A program made the translations under genes and the position numbers. The notes beneath the pieces were generated by a model. It did not search any database. It was not told where the DNA came from and worked only from the letters and a program-made list of their open reading frames with translations. A stretch of DNA of 64,000 bases from Vibrio maerlii. GTDB lineage: Bacteria; Pseudomonadota; Gammaproteobacteria; Enterobacterales; Vibrionaceae. This document shows, one piece after another, positions 1-9,556 of the stretch. Positions within the stretch are counted from its first letter, which is position 1. The number at the start of each line of letters is the position of its first letter. The stretch spans positions 125,526 through 189,525 of the forward strand of contig NZ_QRHC01000003.1 of the NCBI RefSeq assembly GCF_003415655.1, written 5' to 3'.

Positions 1-37
1 ATCATTTCGGTTCCTATCTTGAATAGGTAAAACCCCT

Positions 38-122
<85 letters not shown>

Positions 123-129
123 TATACAG

Positions 130-157
130 AAAGCCAGCTCATCGAGCTGGCTTTTTT
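130..157 (+). terminator. Intrinsic terminator of tRNA-Tyr
   Basis: AAGCCAGCTC, a short ATC loop, then GAGCTGGCTT followed by a T-run. The hairpin sits a few bases after the tRNA CCA. Confidence 0.93.
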
Positions 158-189
158 GTTTCTGTTTTCGTCTCGAAACAAACAAATAT

Positions 190-214
190 AAAAAATCCGA
201 GCCTTAGCCCGGAT
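190..214 (-). terminator. Terminator of the small unknown gene at 247-630
   Basis: On the minus strand the stem ATCCG/CGGAT, extended by inner GC pairs, is followed by a T-run. It lies about 30 bp past the stop codon of the gene. Confidence 0.75.
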
Positions 215-246
215 CTATTCGCTATCTTTTGTCTGATACAAAAAGC

Positions 247-630
247 TTAGATACGAGAAATGTCGTAACCAGATGCGATCAACAGATCACGCTCTTGCTT
301 GATCAACTGTGCGCGATCTTCAATCAACTCACGCAGTGCTTGCGATGGCTTATCAGCTTGTTCTTTAAACTGTGTAAACGACTCAACAGCATTAATTTCT
401 TTAAATAAACCACTGATCACGTTGCGTGCTTCACATGAGCTGTCTTCCACTTTGAAGTATTCAACACTACCCGCAGCATCACGCATCTCAGTCAAAAGCT
501 CAGCAGGGCTGTTCTGCGTTGCAATTGTCATGTAGTTATCAAGTACACGCTTAGCAAAAAGTAACTCTTTTAGAGGGATGTCACGACCACTAACGATCAG
601 GTCTTGAGAAAGAATGTTGCTTGAGCTCAT
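247..630 (-). CDS. Conserved-looking hypothetical protein, 127 aa
   Basis: I do not recognise this family. The 127-residue product is acidic, soluble and probably largely helical, with no signal peptide, no membrane segment and two scattered cysteines. The C-terminal third (ELIEDRAQLIKQERD) looks like a charged helix or short coiled coil. An ATG start, normal codon use, its own terminator and an AT-rich upstream region support a real single-gene unit. It lies alone between tRNA-Tyr and the moa operon, transcribed toward the tRNA. No function is proposed. Confidence 0.75.
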   Translation of the reverse strand: MSSSNILSQDLIVSGRDIPLKELLFAKRVLDNYMTIATQNSPAELLTEMRDAAGSVEYFKVEDSSCEARNVISGLFKEINAVESFTQFKEQADKPSQALRELIEDRAQLIKQERDLLIASGYDISRI

Positions 631-845
631 TATTTTACCTTGAGTTTATTTTGTTTTTTCCCAGTCTAATTTATTCAGACGACAAAGGAAATCGTTCATC
701 TCACTCTATTCTTAAATAGCTTCACTTGTGAATCTAACCAAAATGTTTCTATAAAGAGAGATCCCCGGCGTACTCGTCGACTCGCGCTCGTGGATGACTA
801 TTAGGCTGTTGAAAATAAGAGTTTTATTCTTTCAATCTACCGGCA

Positions 846-871
846 TAAAAAAACCGAGCATAGGCTCGGTT
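846..871 (-). terminator. Terminator of the moa operon
   Basis: A perfect 8-bp stem AACCGAGC/GCTCGGTT with a short loop, followed on the minus strand by a run of T. It sits just after the moaE stop codon. Confidence 0.92.
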
Positions 872-895
872 CTCAATATAGAAAGTCTATTGTGA

Positions 896-1354
896 CTACT
901 GTTGCCAGCGCTCTGCTGCTTTCGCATCAGAATCACGAGACTCAACCCAACGAGTTTCTTCAGTCGTGCGTTCTTTCTTCCAAAATGGTGCTTTGGTCTT
1001 CAAATAGTCCATAACAAACTCGCATGCATCAAACGCCGCACCACGGTGGGCACTGGTTACGCCAACGAAAACGATTTGATCGCCGATATCCAGATCACCG
1101 ACGCGATGGATAACATCAACCTTCTGAAGTGGCCAACGCTCAGCCGCTTGTTCTGCGATTTCGCGTAAAGCTTTCTCCGTCATACCAGGGTAATGCTCAA
1201 GAGATAAACCAATCACATTATCACCGAGGTTCATATCGCGTACTTTGCCAATGAAAGTTACCACAGCGCCTACAGAAGTACCTTCAGCCAGCCAGTCGTA
1301 CTCACTACCAACAGAGAAATCGTCGTTTGATACAGTTATTCGGATATCTGTCAT
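896..1354 (-). CDS. moaE: Molybdopterin synthase catalytic subunit MoaE
   Basis: Large subunit of molybdopterin synthase, which transfers sulfur from the MoaD thiocarboxylate to precursor Z (cPMP) to make molybdopterin in the cytosol. The family pattern is visible: VGAVVTFIGKVRD near the N-terminus, LEHYPGM, HRVG and HRGAAFDACEFVMDYLKTKAPFWKKE with the active-site lysines. I place the start at the ATG at 1354, behind AGGTGG, giving 152 aa; a GTG three codons upstream is possible. It is the last gene of moaABCDE, one base from the moaD stop codon, and is followed by a terminator. Confidence 0.96.
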   Translation of the reverse strand: MTDIRITVSNDDFSVGSEYDWLAEGTSVGAVVTFIGKVRDMNLGDNVIGLSLEHYPGMTEKALREIAEQAAERWPLQKVDVIHRVGDLDIGDQIVFVGVTSAHRGAAFDACEFVMDYLKTKAPFWKKERTTEETRWVESRDSDAKAAERWQQ

Positions 1355-1355
1355 G

Positions 1356-1601
1356 TTAACCACCTGTTACTGGTGGAAAAAACGCTACTTCATCACCTTC
1401 AGAAATCGCAAAGTCGAGCGGCACAATCGCTTGATTCACTGCAACAAGCAGTTTACCAGCCTCTAAAGCTAGCTCCCACTTATCGCCACGAGTCACTAGG
1501 CTTTGGCGAAGTTCTTCAACGGTTGCAAAGCTCTCAGAGATTTCAACTTCACCGGTACCCACTAGCTCTTTAGTTTGAGCAAAGAAAAGAACCTTAATCA
1601 T
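1356..1601 (-). CDS. moaD: Molybdopterin synthase sulfur carrier MoaD
   Basis: Ubiquitin-like small subunit of molybdopterin synthase, 81 aa. The C-terminus ends in ...PPVTGG. The terminal Gly-Gly is the residue pair adenylated by MoeB and converted to a thiocarboxylate. The start ATG overlaps the moaC stop codon (ATGA), so the two are probably translationally coupled. The length is normal for the family. Confidence 0.96.
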   Translation of the reverse strand: MIKVLFFAQTKELVGTGEVEISESFATVEELRQSLVTRGDKWELALEAGKLLVAVNQAIVPLDFAISEGDEVAFFPPVTGG

Positions 1602-2077
1602 GCATCCGCCTTAAAATGACCTGACTTGCCACCTGTTTTTTCTAATAGACGAACCGCATCAATCACCATGTCTTTCTGTACGGCTTTACACATATCGTAG
1701 ATCGTTAATGCTGCTACTGAAGCCGCTGTAAGCGCCTCCATCTCAACACCTGTTTTACCTGCAAGCTTACATACTGATTCGATGCGTACTTTGTTCTCAG
1801 CCTCAATCGCTTCAAGCTGCACTTCAACTTTAGATAGTAAAAGTGGATGACAAAGTGGGATCAGGTCCCAAGTCTTTTTAGCCGCTTGAATGCCCGCAAT
1901 ACGTGCAGTGGCAAACACATCACCCTTATGATGGTTGCCCGACATAATAAGTTGCAGTGTTTCTGGTGCCATGTGAACAAAAGCTTCGGCACGTGCTTCA
2001 CGCACGGTTTCTGCTTTCGCAGACACGTCCACCATGTTTGCTTCACCAGAGGCATTAATATGAGTGAACTCGCTCAT
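1598..2077 (-). CDS. moaC: Cyclic pyranopterin monophosphate synthase MoaC
   Basis: Converts the MoaA product (3',8-cyclo-GTP) into cyclic pyranopterin monophosphate. The 159-aa protein shows the family's conserved blocks: the N-terminal [14 protein letters not shown] segment, the [28 protein letters not shown] core with its His-Pro, and [23 protein letters not shown]. An ATG start at 2077 is preceded by AAAGGTG. It lies between moaB (2 bp gap) and moaD (4 bp overlap). Confidence 0.97.
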   Translation of the reverse strand: MSEFTHINASGEANMVDVSAKAETVREARAEAFVHMAPETLQLIMSGNHHKGDVFATARIAGIQAAKKTWDLIPLCHPLLLSKVEVQLEAIEAENKVRIESVCKLAGKTGVEMEALTAASVAALTIYDMCKAVQKDMVIDAVRLLEKTGGKSGHFKADA

Positions 2078-2079
2078 AA

Positions 2080-2592
2080 CTACACCTTTAGATGAGGCAT
2101 GAAGTTACAAGGGCGGTGACTCGCATCTAGCTGTTGCTTGATGATCTTCGTCCACGCTGTACGACATGCACCAGTTGAACCTGGCATTGCAAAAATCACT
2201 GTGTGGTTAGCAAAACCAGCAATCGCACGAGATTGAATGGTTGATGTGCCGATTTCTTCATAAGAAACAGTACGGAACAACTCACCGAAACCTTCAACTT
2301 GCTTATCAAATAAAGGGACAAGTGCTTCTGGCGTGCTGTCACGTGAAGTGAAGCCTGTACCGCCAGTAATCATCACCGCTTGTACGTTTTCATCCGCAAT
2401 CCATTGGCTTACTACCGCACGGATTTGGTAAACATCATCAATAACAATTTTTTTGTCTGCCAGGATATGACCTGCTTCTTGAAGTTGTTCTGCTAGGTAA
2501 CCGCCTGATGTGTCGTTTTCTTCTGTACGAGTATCAGAAACAGTCAGAACTGCAATCTTTGCAGCTTCGAATTTGCTAACCGCGTGACCCAT
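2080..2592 (-). CDS. moaB: Molybdenum cofactor biosynthesis protein MoaB
   Basis: MoaB/MogA-type protein that binds molybdopterin; its exact step in gammaproteobacteria is less clear than that of MogA. The fold signature is visible: the [10 protein letters not shown] strand, TSGGYLAE and the [19 protein letters not shown] loop, which matches the molybdopterin-binding GGTG motif. I choose the ATG at 2592 behind AGGTGA (170 aa) rather than a GTG three codons upstream. Second gene of the moa operon. Confidence 0.95.
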   Translation of the reverse strand: MGHAVSKFEAAKIAVLTVSDTRTEENDTSGGYLAEQLQEAGHILADKKIVIDDVYQIRAVVSQWIADENVQAVMITGGTGFTSRDSTPEALVPLFDKQVEGFGELFRTVSYEEIGTSTIQSRAIAGFANHTVIFAMPGSTGACRTAWTKIIKQQLDASHRPCNFMPHLKV

Positions 2593-2659
2593 TAAATTCA
2601 CCTATTAATCTGTCTAGTCGTTATTTAATTTGAAATTTCAAGTTTGAAGTTTGCGCTCA

Positions 2660-3649
2660 CTAACCGCCAATCGACGCTAGGTGAGGTGTCATGCCAGTAT
2701 TTCCGTCTTGTAGGAAATGACTCACAGACTTAGTTTGAAGTTGTGATTGGATTCGTTCGATCAACTCGGCTTCTTGCTGGTCTTCTTGCAAAAGATCTCT
2801 CAGCTCAACGCCGTGTTCGCCGAACAAACAAAGATGAAGTTTACCCATCGCCGATACACGTAGACGGTTACAGCTCTCACAAAAGTCTTTTTCGTACGGC
2901 ATAATCAGGCCGATTTCACCCTCGTAATCAGGGTGAACAAAGACTTGTGCGGGTCCGTCATTCTTCGAACGCACTTTTAGCAACCAACCATTAGCAATCA
3001 GTTGGTTACGTATTGCGACACCCGATACGTGATGCTTTGAGAACAACTCATCCATCTCGCCCGTCTGCATCAACTCAATGAAACGAAGCTGAATTGGGCG
3101 GTGTTTGATCCAGTTTAGAAAGGCTGGCAACTCGCCACTGTTAAGATCTTTCATCAACACAACGTTGACCTTAACTTGCTCGTAGCCGACTTCGAATGCT
3201 TTCTCGATACCATCCATTACCTCGCGGAATTTGTTCTCACCGGTGATTTGGTGGAACATGCGAGGGTCAAGGCTATCAACGCTGACGTTGATGTGGGTTA
3301 ACCCCGCATCACGCCAGTCGGCCACTTGCTTGGCCATACGATAGCCGTTCGTCGTGGTCGCGACTTTGGTAATACCCTCAGTAGAAGCGATAGAGTGGAT
3401 GATTTCAGTGAAGTCTTTACGCAGGCTTGGTTCACCACCTGTAATACGAACCTTTGAAGTACCGCAATCTGCAAACGCTTTTACAACACGTTTGATCTCA
3501 GGTAGGGATAAAAAAGACGAGTTTTTGTTGCCCGACGGTTTGTAACCATCAGGAAGGCAATATGTGCATTTAAAATTGCAAACGTCAGTAACTGACAAAC
3601 GCAAGTAATAAAACTTGCGGTGGAATCTATCTTCGAATTGTTGCGCCAC
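2660..3649 (-). CDS. moaA: GTP 3',8-cyclase MoaA (radical SAM)
   Basis: First enzyme of molybdenum cofactor synthesis, a radical SAM enzyme that cyclises GTP. The N-terminal SAM cluster motif CNFKCTYC gives Cys24, Cys28 and Cys31. The second cluster is CESCNRLRV followed by LCLFGEHG. The protein ends in the conserved Gly-Gly (SIGG) that acts in catalysis. The open frame reaches an upstream TTG, but the GTG at 3649 lies 6 nt after GGAAAGG and gives the usual N-terminus MAQQFEDRF (329 aa), so I use GTG. A Moco-type riboswitch lies just upstream. Confidence 0.97.
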   Translation of the reverse strand: MAQQFEDRFHRKFYYLRLSVTDVCNFKCTYCLPDGYKPSGNKNSSFLSLPEIKRVVKAFADCGTSKVRITGGEPSLRKDFTEIIHSIASTEGITKVATTTNGYRMAKQVADWRDAGLTHINVSVDSLDPRMFHQITGENKFREVMDGIEKAFEVGYEQVKVNVVLMKDLNSGELPAFLNWIKHRPIQLRFIELMQTGEMDELFSKHHVSGVAIRNQLIANGWLLKVRSKNDGPAQVFVHPDYEGEIGLIMPYEKDFCESCNRLRVSAMGKLHLCLFGEHGVELRDLLQEDQQEAELIERIQSQLQTKSVSHFLQDGNTGMTPHLASIGG

Positions 3650-3664
3650 GGAACACCTTTCCAA

Positions 3665-3782
3665 ACACGGGAGGCATAATCATTTCCAACTATGCCCTTG
3701 TGACAACACGTCACTGGCTTGGACGCCATATTAATGGATAGAAACCATTAACTTAGCCAGCCAAGCTCGGAGTTATGGCAGC
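3665..3782 (-). promoter_or_regulatory. Moco RNA motif (putative molybdenum-cofactor riboswitch) of moaA
   Basis: Read on the minus strand, the moaA leader contains ACTCCGAGC, a TTAATGG/CCATTAA hairpin, GGCGTCCAAGCC, a GTGAC/GTCAC hairpin, then GGGCATA/TATGCC followed by TCCCG. These blocks and their order match my memory of the gammaproteobacterial Moco RNA motif that precedes moaA. The 3' edge of the aptamer lies only a few bases before the moaA ribosome-binding site. That fits translational repression by the cofactor, as inferred for E. coli moaA. Confidence 0.85.
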
Positions 3783-3971
3783 TATACGTGAGAATTACTT
3801 TTTCTACAGCGATACAGCAGCTATGCCGGGTAAAATACTGAAAAACCTTTAGTGAATCTACCCTCATACACTAAAAACCCTATCAAACCCTCACTTTATT
3901 TGACCTAAGTTAGGATTTGCGTATGGTTTGTTTTAAATTGTAGCTGTTAAATAACCAAAACGTATAAAAAT

Positions 3972-4862
3972 ATGACGATTTACACATCAAAGAAAGTGGT
4001 CGCCGTCGGTGGTGGTCACGGGCTAGGTCGTATGTTGGCTGCGCTCAAGGACTTCGGCTCAAACGCGACAGGCATTGTCACTACAACGGACAATGGCGGT
4101 TCTACCGGACGTATCCGTGACTGTCAGGGCGGTATTGCCTGGGGTGACATGCGTAATTGTATGAATCAGCTGATTACCGAACCGTCGATTAGCTCAATGA
4201 TGTTTGAGTACCGCTTTAAAGGCGCAGGTGAATTGAATGGTCATAACCTTGGTAACCTGATGCTCACGGCTCTAGATAACCTTTCCGTTCGCCCTCTTGA
4301 TGCCATCAACCTTATCCGCGATATGCTCAAGGTAGATGTAAACATACTACCAATGACAGAACACCCAGCCGATCTCACTGCGTTATCGATGGATGGTCAA
4401 TGGGTCACAGGAGAGACCGATGTTGACGACATGCCTCAAGAGCTACGTCGCCTAGATATCGTACCTGAAGTACCCGCGACTCAAGAAGCGGTACAAGCAT
4501 TACGTGAAGCCGATTGCATCGTACTTGGACCCGGCAGCTTCTTAACCAGTATTATGCCACCGTTATTGCTGCCGGAAATTGGCTCTGCGATTAACAATAA
4601 TACTGATGCTAAGCTTATCTTTATTGAGAACTTATCGCCGGAATATGGTCCTGCGGGACGAATGACGTTACAACAAAAGTTAGAATGGTGTGAACGCTCA
4701 TGCAAGGGTAGAAAGATTGATGTTGTACTTGGTGATACACCGCACCCTGAGCTAGAAGAGCTGTGGAACTGCGTAACAGTTGAACTGGCATCACCAAACC
4801 GAGAGTGGCGACATGACCGAGACAAACTTCAACAAGCAGTTGAAAATTTACTCAGCGACTAA
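3972..4862 (+). CDS. YvcK/CofD-like protein (E. coli YbhK family)
   Basis: A 296-residue cytosolic Rossmann-like protein with GGGHGLGRML near the N-terminus and the family hallmark DNGGSTGRIR, plus GHNLGNLML and VLGPGSFLTS. The family includes B. subtilis YvcK, needed for growth on gluconeogenic carbon sources and for normal cell shape; it binds UDP-sugars. It is divergent from the moa operon, the same arrangement as ybhK/moaA in E. coli. Transcription stops at a bidirectional terminator shared with luxU. Confidence 0.92.
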   Translation: MTIYTSKKVVAVGGGHGLGRMLAALKDFGSNATGIVTTTDNGGSTGRIRDCQGGIAWGDMRNCMNQLITEPSISSMMFEYRFKGAGELNGHNLGNLMLTALDNLSVRPLDAINLIRDMLKVDVNILPMTEHPADLTALSMDGQWVTGETDVDDMPQELRRLDIVPEVPATQEAVQALREADCIVLGPGSFLTSIMPPLLLPEIGSAINNNTDAKLIFIENLSPEYGPAGRMTLQQKLEWCERSCKGRKIDVVLGDTPHPELEELWNCVTVELASPNREWRHDRDKLQQAVENLLSD

Positions 4863-4884
4863 GTAACCTCAGCTGAGGTTAAGT

Positions 4885-4913
4885 AAAAAACAGAGCCTAT
4901 TGGCTCTGTTTTT
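4885..4913. terminator. Bidirectional terminator between yvcK-like gene and luxU
   Basis: CAGAGCC/GGCTCTG stem with an A-run on the left and a T-run on the right, lying between two convergent genes. Confidence 0.93.
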
Positions 4914-5263
4914 TAGGCGGTTACGGTGGCACGATAATCACTATAAGCTTGCTCGGTTTGAGACATCACAGCACAGAGTTCATTGCCTTCGACCTCAAAT
5001 TTCAGTTCCGCAAACTGCTTCCCTTTAAGGTCAATAGATTGCGCAATATCTCGTAAAGCATCCGCGCCAAAACTGGCAGCACTGCTTTTTAATGCGTGGC
5101 TGATCTCTTTGAGCTGTTGTATTTGCTCATCACCATTAAGCTCCTGCAGCTTCGTTTTGTATGAACCGAGTTCACCAATAAAAATATCTAAGAGCATGGG
5201 TACGTTCTCTGCTCCAATCTCCGAACTCAACTTATCTACCTTGCCTTGATTCAATAAGGTCAT
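4913..5263 (-). CDS. luxU: Quorum-sensing phosphorelay protein LuxU
   Basis: Single-domain histidine phosphotransferase that passes phosphate between hybrid sensor kinases (LuxN/LuxQ/CqsS type) and LuxO. The phosphorylated His lies in [13 protein letters not shown], at residue 56 with the start used here. I choose the ATG at 5263 (116 aa, close to the known LuxU length); the open frame extends to an upstream TTG that has no better ribosome-binding site. This ATG overlaps the luxO stop codon, so the genes are probably translationally coupled. Confidence 0.96.
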   Translation of the reverse strand: MTLLNQGKVDKLSSEIGAENVPMLLDIFIGELGSYKTKLQELNGDEQIQQLKEISHALKSSAASFGADALRDIAQSIDLKGKQFAELKFEVEGNELCAVMSQTEQAYSDYRATVTA

Positions 5264-6672
5264 GTAAGAGCTTCCTTCTCTCGTTTTTCCCAAGCTTGCA
5301 GTTTACGATAAATGGTTGATGGGCTTACATCAAGCAGGCGGGCCGCTTTAGGAATGTTTCCATCACAAATGTCAATCGCTTGTTCTATCGTGGTCTTCTC
5401 GCTAATCCACAAAGGTAAGATATCAGATTCGGTTAACGATGAAATATCTCCCTTAACGGCCTGCTGCTTAGCCTGCTGTAAGATTTCGGGGTTGTTGAGT
5501 GGCGGCGGAAGCATGCCAACTTGAATCTCTTTCCCTTGGTTAAGCACCACTACATTTCGCAGCACATTTTGTAACTGGCGCACGTTCCCTGGCCATTCAT
5601 ATTGACTAAAAATACGAGTCACTTCAGGAGAGAGTCGAACAAAGTCTTTCCCCTCCTCTACCGACATAAAGCCAAGGAGCGAGTAGGCTATCTCAATCAC
5701 ATCTTCTCCTCGCTCTCGCAATGGTGGAAGATGCAAAGGAATCACATAGAGGCGGTAATACAGATCTTCTCGGAATCGGCCGTTTTGCACTTCTTCCCAA
5801 GGGTCACGGTTGGTCGCACACACAAAACGAACATCCACACTCTTCATTTTAGAAGAGCCCACTTTTTGAAAGGTACCGGTTTGGATAAAACGTAGCAATT
5901 TAGTTTGTAGCTCCAAGTCCATCTCACACAGCTCGTCGAGGAACAAAGTACCTCCATCAGCAAGTTCAGCTGCACCTTTTCGATCAGAAGCTGCCCCGGT
6001 AAATGCTCCCTTCACATGGCCAAAGAGCTCACTCTCTATGAGATCTTTGGGAATCGCAGCACAGTTGATAGCAATAAACGGTTTATCACCACGCTTGCTC
6101 GCTGCGTGCACTGCTTCCGCACAAACCTCTTTACCTGTACCACTCTCACCGGTGATAAAAATACTGGCTTTACTGCCTGCCGCTGAATCGATCGTACTGT
6201 ATACAGACTGCATGGTCTGGCTACTACCAATAAAGCCTTGATAAATGTGCTTACCACGCAGCAAGGTATCATTACGGAACTTGGTCGCCTTATGGATCGC
6301 ATTGTTAACTGTTACACGCAAACGGTCCGCTTCACACGGCTTAATCAAGAAGTCTTGCGCGCCATGACGCATAGCCTCTACAGCAGTATCAATTGAACCG
6401 TGAGCAGTCATGAAGATGACAGGAACATCGGGATAATCACGCTTCACCGAATACAACACATCCATTCCGGTCATATCAGGCAGTCGTAAATCTAATAATA
6501 TGAGGTCGGGAGTGCGCTCAGCTAAGCTTACGAGCGCATCTTTACCCGTACCGACGATGTTAATGTCGATACCTAGCGGGGTAAGATAAGAACGATAGAG
6601 AGCCGCTACGGACGCGGTGTCCTCCACCATCAGCAAATACTTGGTTTTACAAGCTTCTGAATTCGGTGACAT
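5260..6672 (-). CDS. luxO: Quorum-sensing sigma-54 response regulator LuxO
   Basis: Central response regulator of Vibrio quorum sensing. When phosphorylated by LuxU it activates sigma-54 promoters of the Qrr small RNAs. Domains in order: receiver (about 10-125; phospho-Asp in LLDLRLPDM at residue 61, Lys111), AAA+ domain (Walker A GESGTGKE at 175-182, sigma-54 contact loop GAFTGA at 222-227, LFLDEL), and a C-terminal Fis-type helix-turn-helix ([18 protein letters not shown]). Published D47 numbering corresponds exactly to a start at Met15 here, so the true N-terminus may be shorter (456 aa). LuxO-type operators sit just upstream, consistent with known LuxO autorepression. Confidence 0.97.
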   Translation of the reverse strand: MSPNSEACKTKYLLMVEDTASVAALYRSYLTPLGIDINIVGTGKDALVSLAERTPDLILLDLRLPDMTGMDVLYSVKRDYPDVPVIFMTAHGSIDTAVEAMRHGAQDFLIKPCEADRLRVTVNNAIHKATKFRNDTLLRGKHIYQGFIGSSQTMQSVYSTIDSAAGSKASIFITGESGTGKEVCAEAVHAASKRGDKPFIAINCAAIPKDLIESELFGHVKGAFTGAASDRKGAAELADGGTLFLDELCEMDLELQTKLLRFIQTGTFQKVGSSKMKSVDVRFVCATNRDPWEEVQNGRFREDLYYRLYVIPLHLPPLRERGEDVIEIAYSLLGFMSVEEGKDFVRLSPEVTRIFSQYEWPGNVRQLQNVLRNVVVLNQGKEIQVGMLPPPLNNPEILQQAKQQAVKGDISSLTESDILPLWISEKTTIEQAIDICDGNIPKAARLLDVSPSTIYRKLQAWEKREKEALT

Positions 6673-6699
6673 AGACGTGTTTAAGCCTTATTTATACTT

Positions 6700-6712
6700 T
6701 TGCATTATGCAG
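6700..6712. promoter_or_regulatory. Imperfect LuxO operator
   Basis: TTGCATTATGCAG matches the LuxO-binding consensus TTGCA-N3-TGCAA at nine of ten fixed positions. It lies about 30 bp upstream of the luxO start. Confidence 0.55.
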
Positions 6713-6730
6713 TAATAATCTCACTTGCTG

Positions 6731-6743
6731 TTGCAATTTGCAA
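6731..6743. promoter_or_regulatory. Perfect LuxO operator
   Basis: TTGCAATTTGCAA, inside the 15-bp palindrome GTTGCAATTTGCAAC, matches the LuxO consensus TTGCA-N3-TGCAA exactly. Its position about 60 bp upstream of luxO fits autorepression. In other vibrios such sites also serve the divergent qrr1 promoter, but no sigma-54 GG-N10-GC element follows it here. Confidence 0.75.
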
Positions 6744-6887
6744 CGAGCGTTCAATCAATATGTTTAAAATTCATTAACCAATTATTCATTCGAGAAATGA
6801 TTCAAGATCGATCATTAAGAGTGATGTGGGTGCGCACTGTAAAACTAAGCCAAAGGTGCGCACTTAATTGGGTGGGATTATTGGTTA

Positions 6888-7151
6888 GGGTCTGTTGACC
6901 TTTCGAGCTGATTTTTGCAGCAGTTTGTGGGAAATTTCTACAAGGCAGAGGCTTTGATGTGTAGCTAGCCTACATGAGAAGCCGATAACGCAGTAGAAAT
7001 GAAGCACAAACGCTGCCCGAAGGGTTCGGCTAAAATCGTTTTATGCTTTGTTAAGGGGTATTTACTTAGAGTGACTAGGCTACACACCCCTTGCCGCGCC
7101 TAAAACGATTTTATCTCGAACAAAATTTAACCTCGAAAGGTCAACAGACCC
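6888..7151. mobile_element. 264-bp MITE with 20-bp perfect terminal inverted repeats and TA target duplication
   Basis: Both ends read inward GGGTCTGTTGACCTTTCGAG (20 bp, identical) and each is flanked by TA (6886-6887 and 7152-7153). TA duplication is typical of elements moved by IS630/Tc1-mariner transposases. No open frame could encode a transposase. The interior is built of nested inverted repeats: ATTTCTAC/GTAGAAAT, AAAATCGTTTTA/TAAAACGATTTTA and AAGGGGT/ACCCCTT. The right end lies in the uvrB stop codon. No second copy is in this window. Confidence 0.9.
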
Positions 7152-9181
7152 TAGCTATTCACAATGAACTGTTTACGCAGAGTTTCGATTTGATCGCGCT
7201 TTTCAGCCGCCAACTCAAACTCAAGGTCTTGTGCATGCTTATACATTTGCGATTCAAGTTTATTGATCTCTTTCTCTAACTCTTGTGGAGAGAGAGATGC
7301 ATACCCTGCTGACTCTTCCGCCACCTTAGACAATGGCACTTGTTTCGACTGGCGCTTCTCTTTGCCCTTAGTGATATCCCCGAGCTCCATAATATCTTTG
7401 ATATTACGTTTCAGCGCTTTTGGCTGCAGACCATTTTCTTCGTTGTAAGCCCGTTGTTTATCTCTACGACGGTTAGTTTCATCCATCGCTTTTTTCATGG
7501 AATTGGTAATACGATCTGCATAGAGAATCGCCTTCCCTTCCAAGTTACGTGCAGCACGACCAATAGTCTGAATCAAAGAACGCTCGGAACGTAGGAAGCC
7601 CTCTTTGTCAGCATCTAGAATCGCGACCAAAGAGACCTCTGGCATATCGAGACCCTCACGAAGAAGGTTGATCCCTACAAGCACGTCAAACTCACCTAAA
7701 CGGAGGTCTCGAATGATCTCCACTCGCTCCACCGTATCAATATCCGAGTGAAGATAACGCACTTTGACACCATGCTCATCAAGGTATTCTGTGAGGTCTT
7801 CCGCCATGCGCTTAGTTAATGTCGTGACAAGTACGCGTTCATCTTTCGCAGAGCGTATACGTATCTCAGATAACAAATCGTCGACCTGGGTAGCGACTGG
7901 GCGTACTTCCAACTCAGGATCAAGCAGTCCTGTTGGACGAACAACCTGGTCAGCAATCTCATCATCAGATTTTTCTAACTCATAGTTGCCAGGTGTCGCG
8001 GATACAAAGATGGTTTGCGGCGCAATAGATTCGAACTCTTCAAACTTCATTGGCCGGTTATCAAGAGCCGACGGTAATCGGAACCCGTATTCCACTAGCG
8101 TCTCTTTACGTGAACGATCACCTTTATACATTGCACCAATCTGCGGCACTGTCACATGTGACTCATCGATAATCAACAAACCATCATGAGGTAGGTAGTC
8201 AAAAAGTGTCGGAGGCGGCTCACCCTCTTTACGACCACTGAGAAATCGAGAATAGTTCTCAATGCCCGAGCAAAAGCCCAGCTCATTCATCATCTCAATG
8301 TCGAACTGAGTACGTTGTGAGATACGTTGCTCTTCAAGTAACTTATTATTTTCTAGTAAGTACTTCTTGCGCTCTTCGAGCTCCTCTTTGATATCCTCAA
8401 TCGCTTCGAGCATACGCTCACGAGGCGTTACATAGTGGGTTTTTGGATAGATAGTGAACCGAGGCAAATCACGCTGCTTAACCACACCAGTTAAAGGATC
8501 AAACACGCTGATACAGTCAATCTCATCATCAAACATCTCGATTCTAACGGCGTCTTGATCCGATTCAGCAGGGAAAATATCAATAACTTCTCCACGTACT
8601 CGGAACTGCCCACGCTCAAATGCCACATCGTTACGAGAGTATTGAAGCTCAGCTAAACGGCGTAATATATCGCGCTGATCCATGATGTCACCACGACGAA
8701 CATGCAACATCATTTTCAAGTAAGAATCAGGATCACCCAAACCATAGATTGCCGATACAGACGCTACAATAATTGCGTCTTTACGCTCAAGTAGTGCTTT
8801 TGTGGCCGACAAGCGCATCTGTTCAATGTGAGCGTTTACTGACGAATCCTTCTCAATAAAGGTATCTGTCGTTGGAACGTAGGCCTCTGGTTGATAGTAG
8901 TCATAATAAGAAACAAAATACTCAACCGCGTTGTTCGGGAAGAAGGACTTCATTTCCCCGTATAACTGTGCTGCCAGTGTTTTATTCGGAGCAAGCAATA
9001 TTGCGGGACGCTCCGATTGAGCGATAACGTTAGCTAAGGTAAATGTCTTACCTGACCCCGTTACCCCCAACAGCGTTTGGTGAGCAAGTCCCGCATCCAG
9101 GCCACCCATTAACTGCTTTATCGCAGTCGGCTGATCACCAGATGGGCTGTAGTCAGAAACCAATTCATACTGCTTACTCAT
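7151..9181 (-). CDS. uvrB: Excinuclease ABC subunit UvrB
   Basis: Damage-verifying helicase-like subunit of nucleotide excision repair. At 676 aa it is full length. Walker [11 protein letters not shown] is near residue 40. The beta-hairpin region [30 protein letters not shown], helicase motifs [18 protein letters not shown] and QTIGRAARN, and the C-terminal UVR domain ([31 protein letters not shown], which binds UvrC) are all present. The ATG start is at 9181. The stop codon is TAG, formed from the TA target duplication plus the first base of the adjoining MITE; the pre-insertion sequence would have read TAA. I found no clear LexA box upstream. Confidence 0.98.
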   Translation of the reverse strand: MSKQYELVSDYSPSGDQPTAIKQLMGGLDAGLAHQTLLGVTGSGKTFTLANVIAQSERPAILLAPNKTLAAQLYGEMKSFFPNNAVEYFVSYYDYYQPEAYVPTTDTFIEKDSSVNAHIEQMRLSATKALLERKDAIIVASVSAIYGLGDPDSYLKMMLHVRRGDIMDQRDILRRLAELQYSRNDVAFERGQFRVRGEVIDIFPAESDQDAVRIEMFDDEIDCISVFDPLTGVVKQRDLPRFTIYPKTHYVTPRERMLEAIEDIKEELEERKKYLLENNKLLEEQRISQRTQFDIEMMNELGFCSGIENYSRFLSGRKEGEPPPTLFDYLPHDGLLIIDESHVTVPQIGAMYKGDRSRKETLVEYGFRLPSALDNRPMKFEEFESIAPQTIFVSATPGNYELEKSDDEIADQVVRPTGLLDPELEVRPVATQVDDLLSEIRIRSAKDERVLVTTLTKRMAEDLTEYLDEHGVKVRYLHSDIDTVERVEIIRDLRLGEFDVLVGINLLREGLDMPEVSLVAILDADKEGFLRSERSLIQTIGRAARNLEGKAILYADRITNSMKKAMDETNRRRDKQRAYNEENGLQPKALKRNIKDIMELGDITKGKEKRQSKQVPLSKVAEESAGYASLSPQELEKEINKLESQMYKHAQDLEFELAAEKRDQIETLRKQFIVNS

Positions 9182-9433
9182 TGACGATCCTTTCCTAAAA
9201 CTTATATTGCTATCAGTTTACGAGATCCGACATAGATCGCACAACCACTCACGCACTACTCAACTCCACTCATAAAAGGATTCCCAACCCAGTAAACGTT
9301 TGCTATAGTATTTCGCCCTGATATTCGAACTACCTTCTCTCTAAAAGCAAAATAATCCACTGCTTTTCCCCACAACATCATTGTTTGTTAACATATCGTC
9401 AGTTTTCTCCCTATTTGTTTAATAGCGACTACA

Positions 9434-9556
9434 AGTGGATAAGTTACTAAGCTTATGATTTGAAACTGTTTAAATTTCGAACAAATACTCTAGTTAAATT
9501 TATAGCTCGGTTACTAAACAACCATCAACATAGTTATCCACAATTTTTGTGGATAA
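9434..9556. promoter_or_regulatory. DnaA-box cluster in the uvrB / tRNA-Asn intergenic region
   Basis: The 513-bp AT-rich gap from 9182 to 9691 contains two perfect DnaA boxes facing each other, TTATCCACA at 9534-9542 and TGTGGATAA at 9548-9556. Together they form a 10-bp perfect inverted repeat with a 3-bp centre. A one-mismatch box AGTGGATAA lies at 9434-9442 and weaker relatives (TTATCACA, TTGGATAA) follow toward 9635. DnaA sites near uvrB are known in E. coli. No gene is visible elsewhere in the gap. Confidence 0.55.

Noticed and set aside
3481..3729. 82-codon minus-strand frame overlapping moaA and its leader
   Set aside because: It runs through the riboswitch and out of frame through moaA; it is a shadow.
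6673..6887. qrr1 small RNA expected next to luxO
   Set aside because: Neither the conserved Qrr core nor a sigma-54 promoter element could be found on either strand, so it is not annotated.
9182..9530. LexA/SOS box upstream of uvrB
   Set aside because: No CTG-N10-CAG match could be found by eye in the upstream region.
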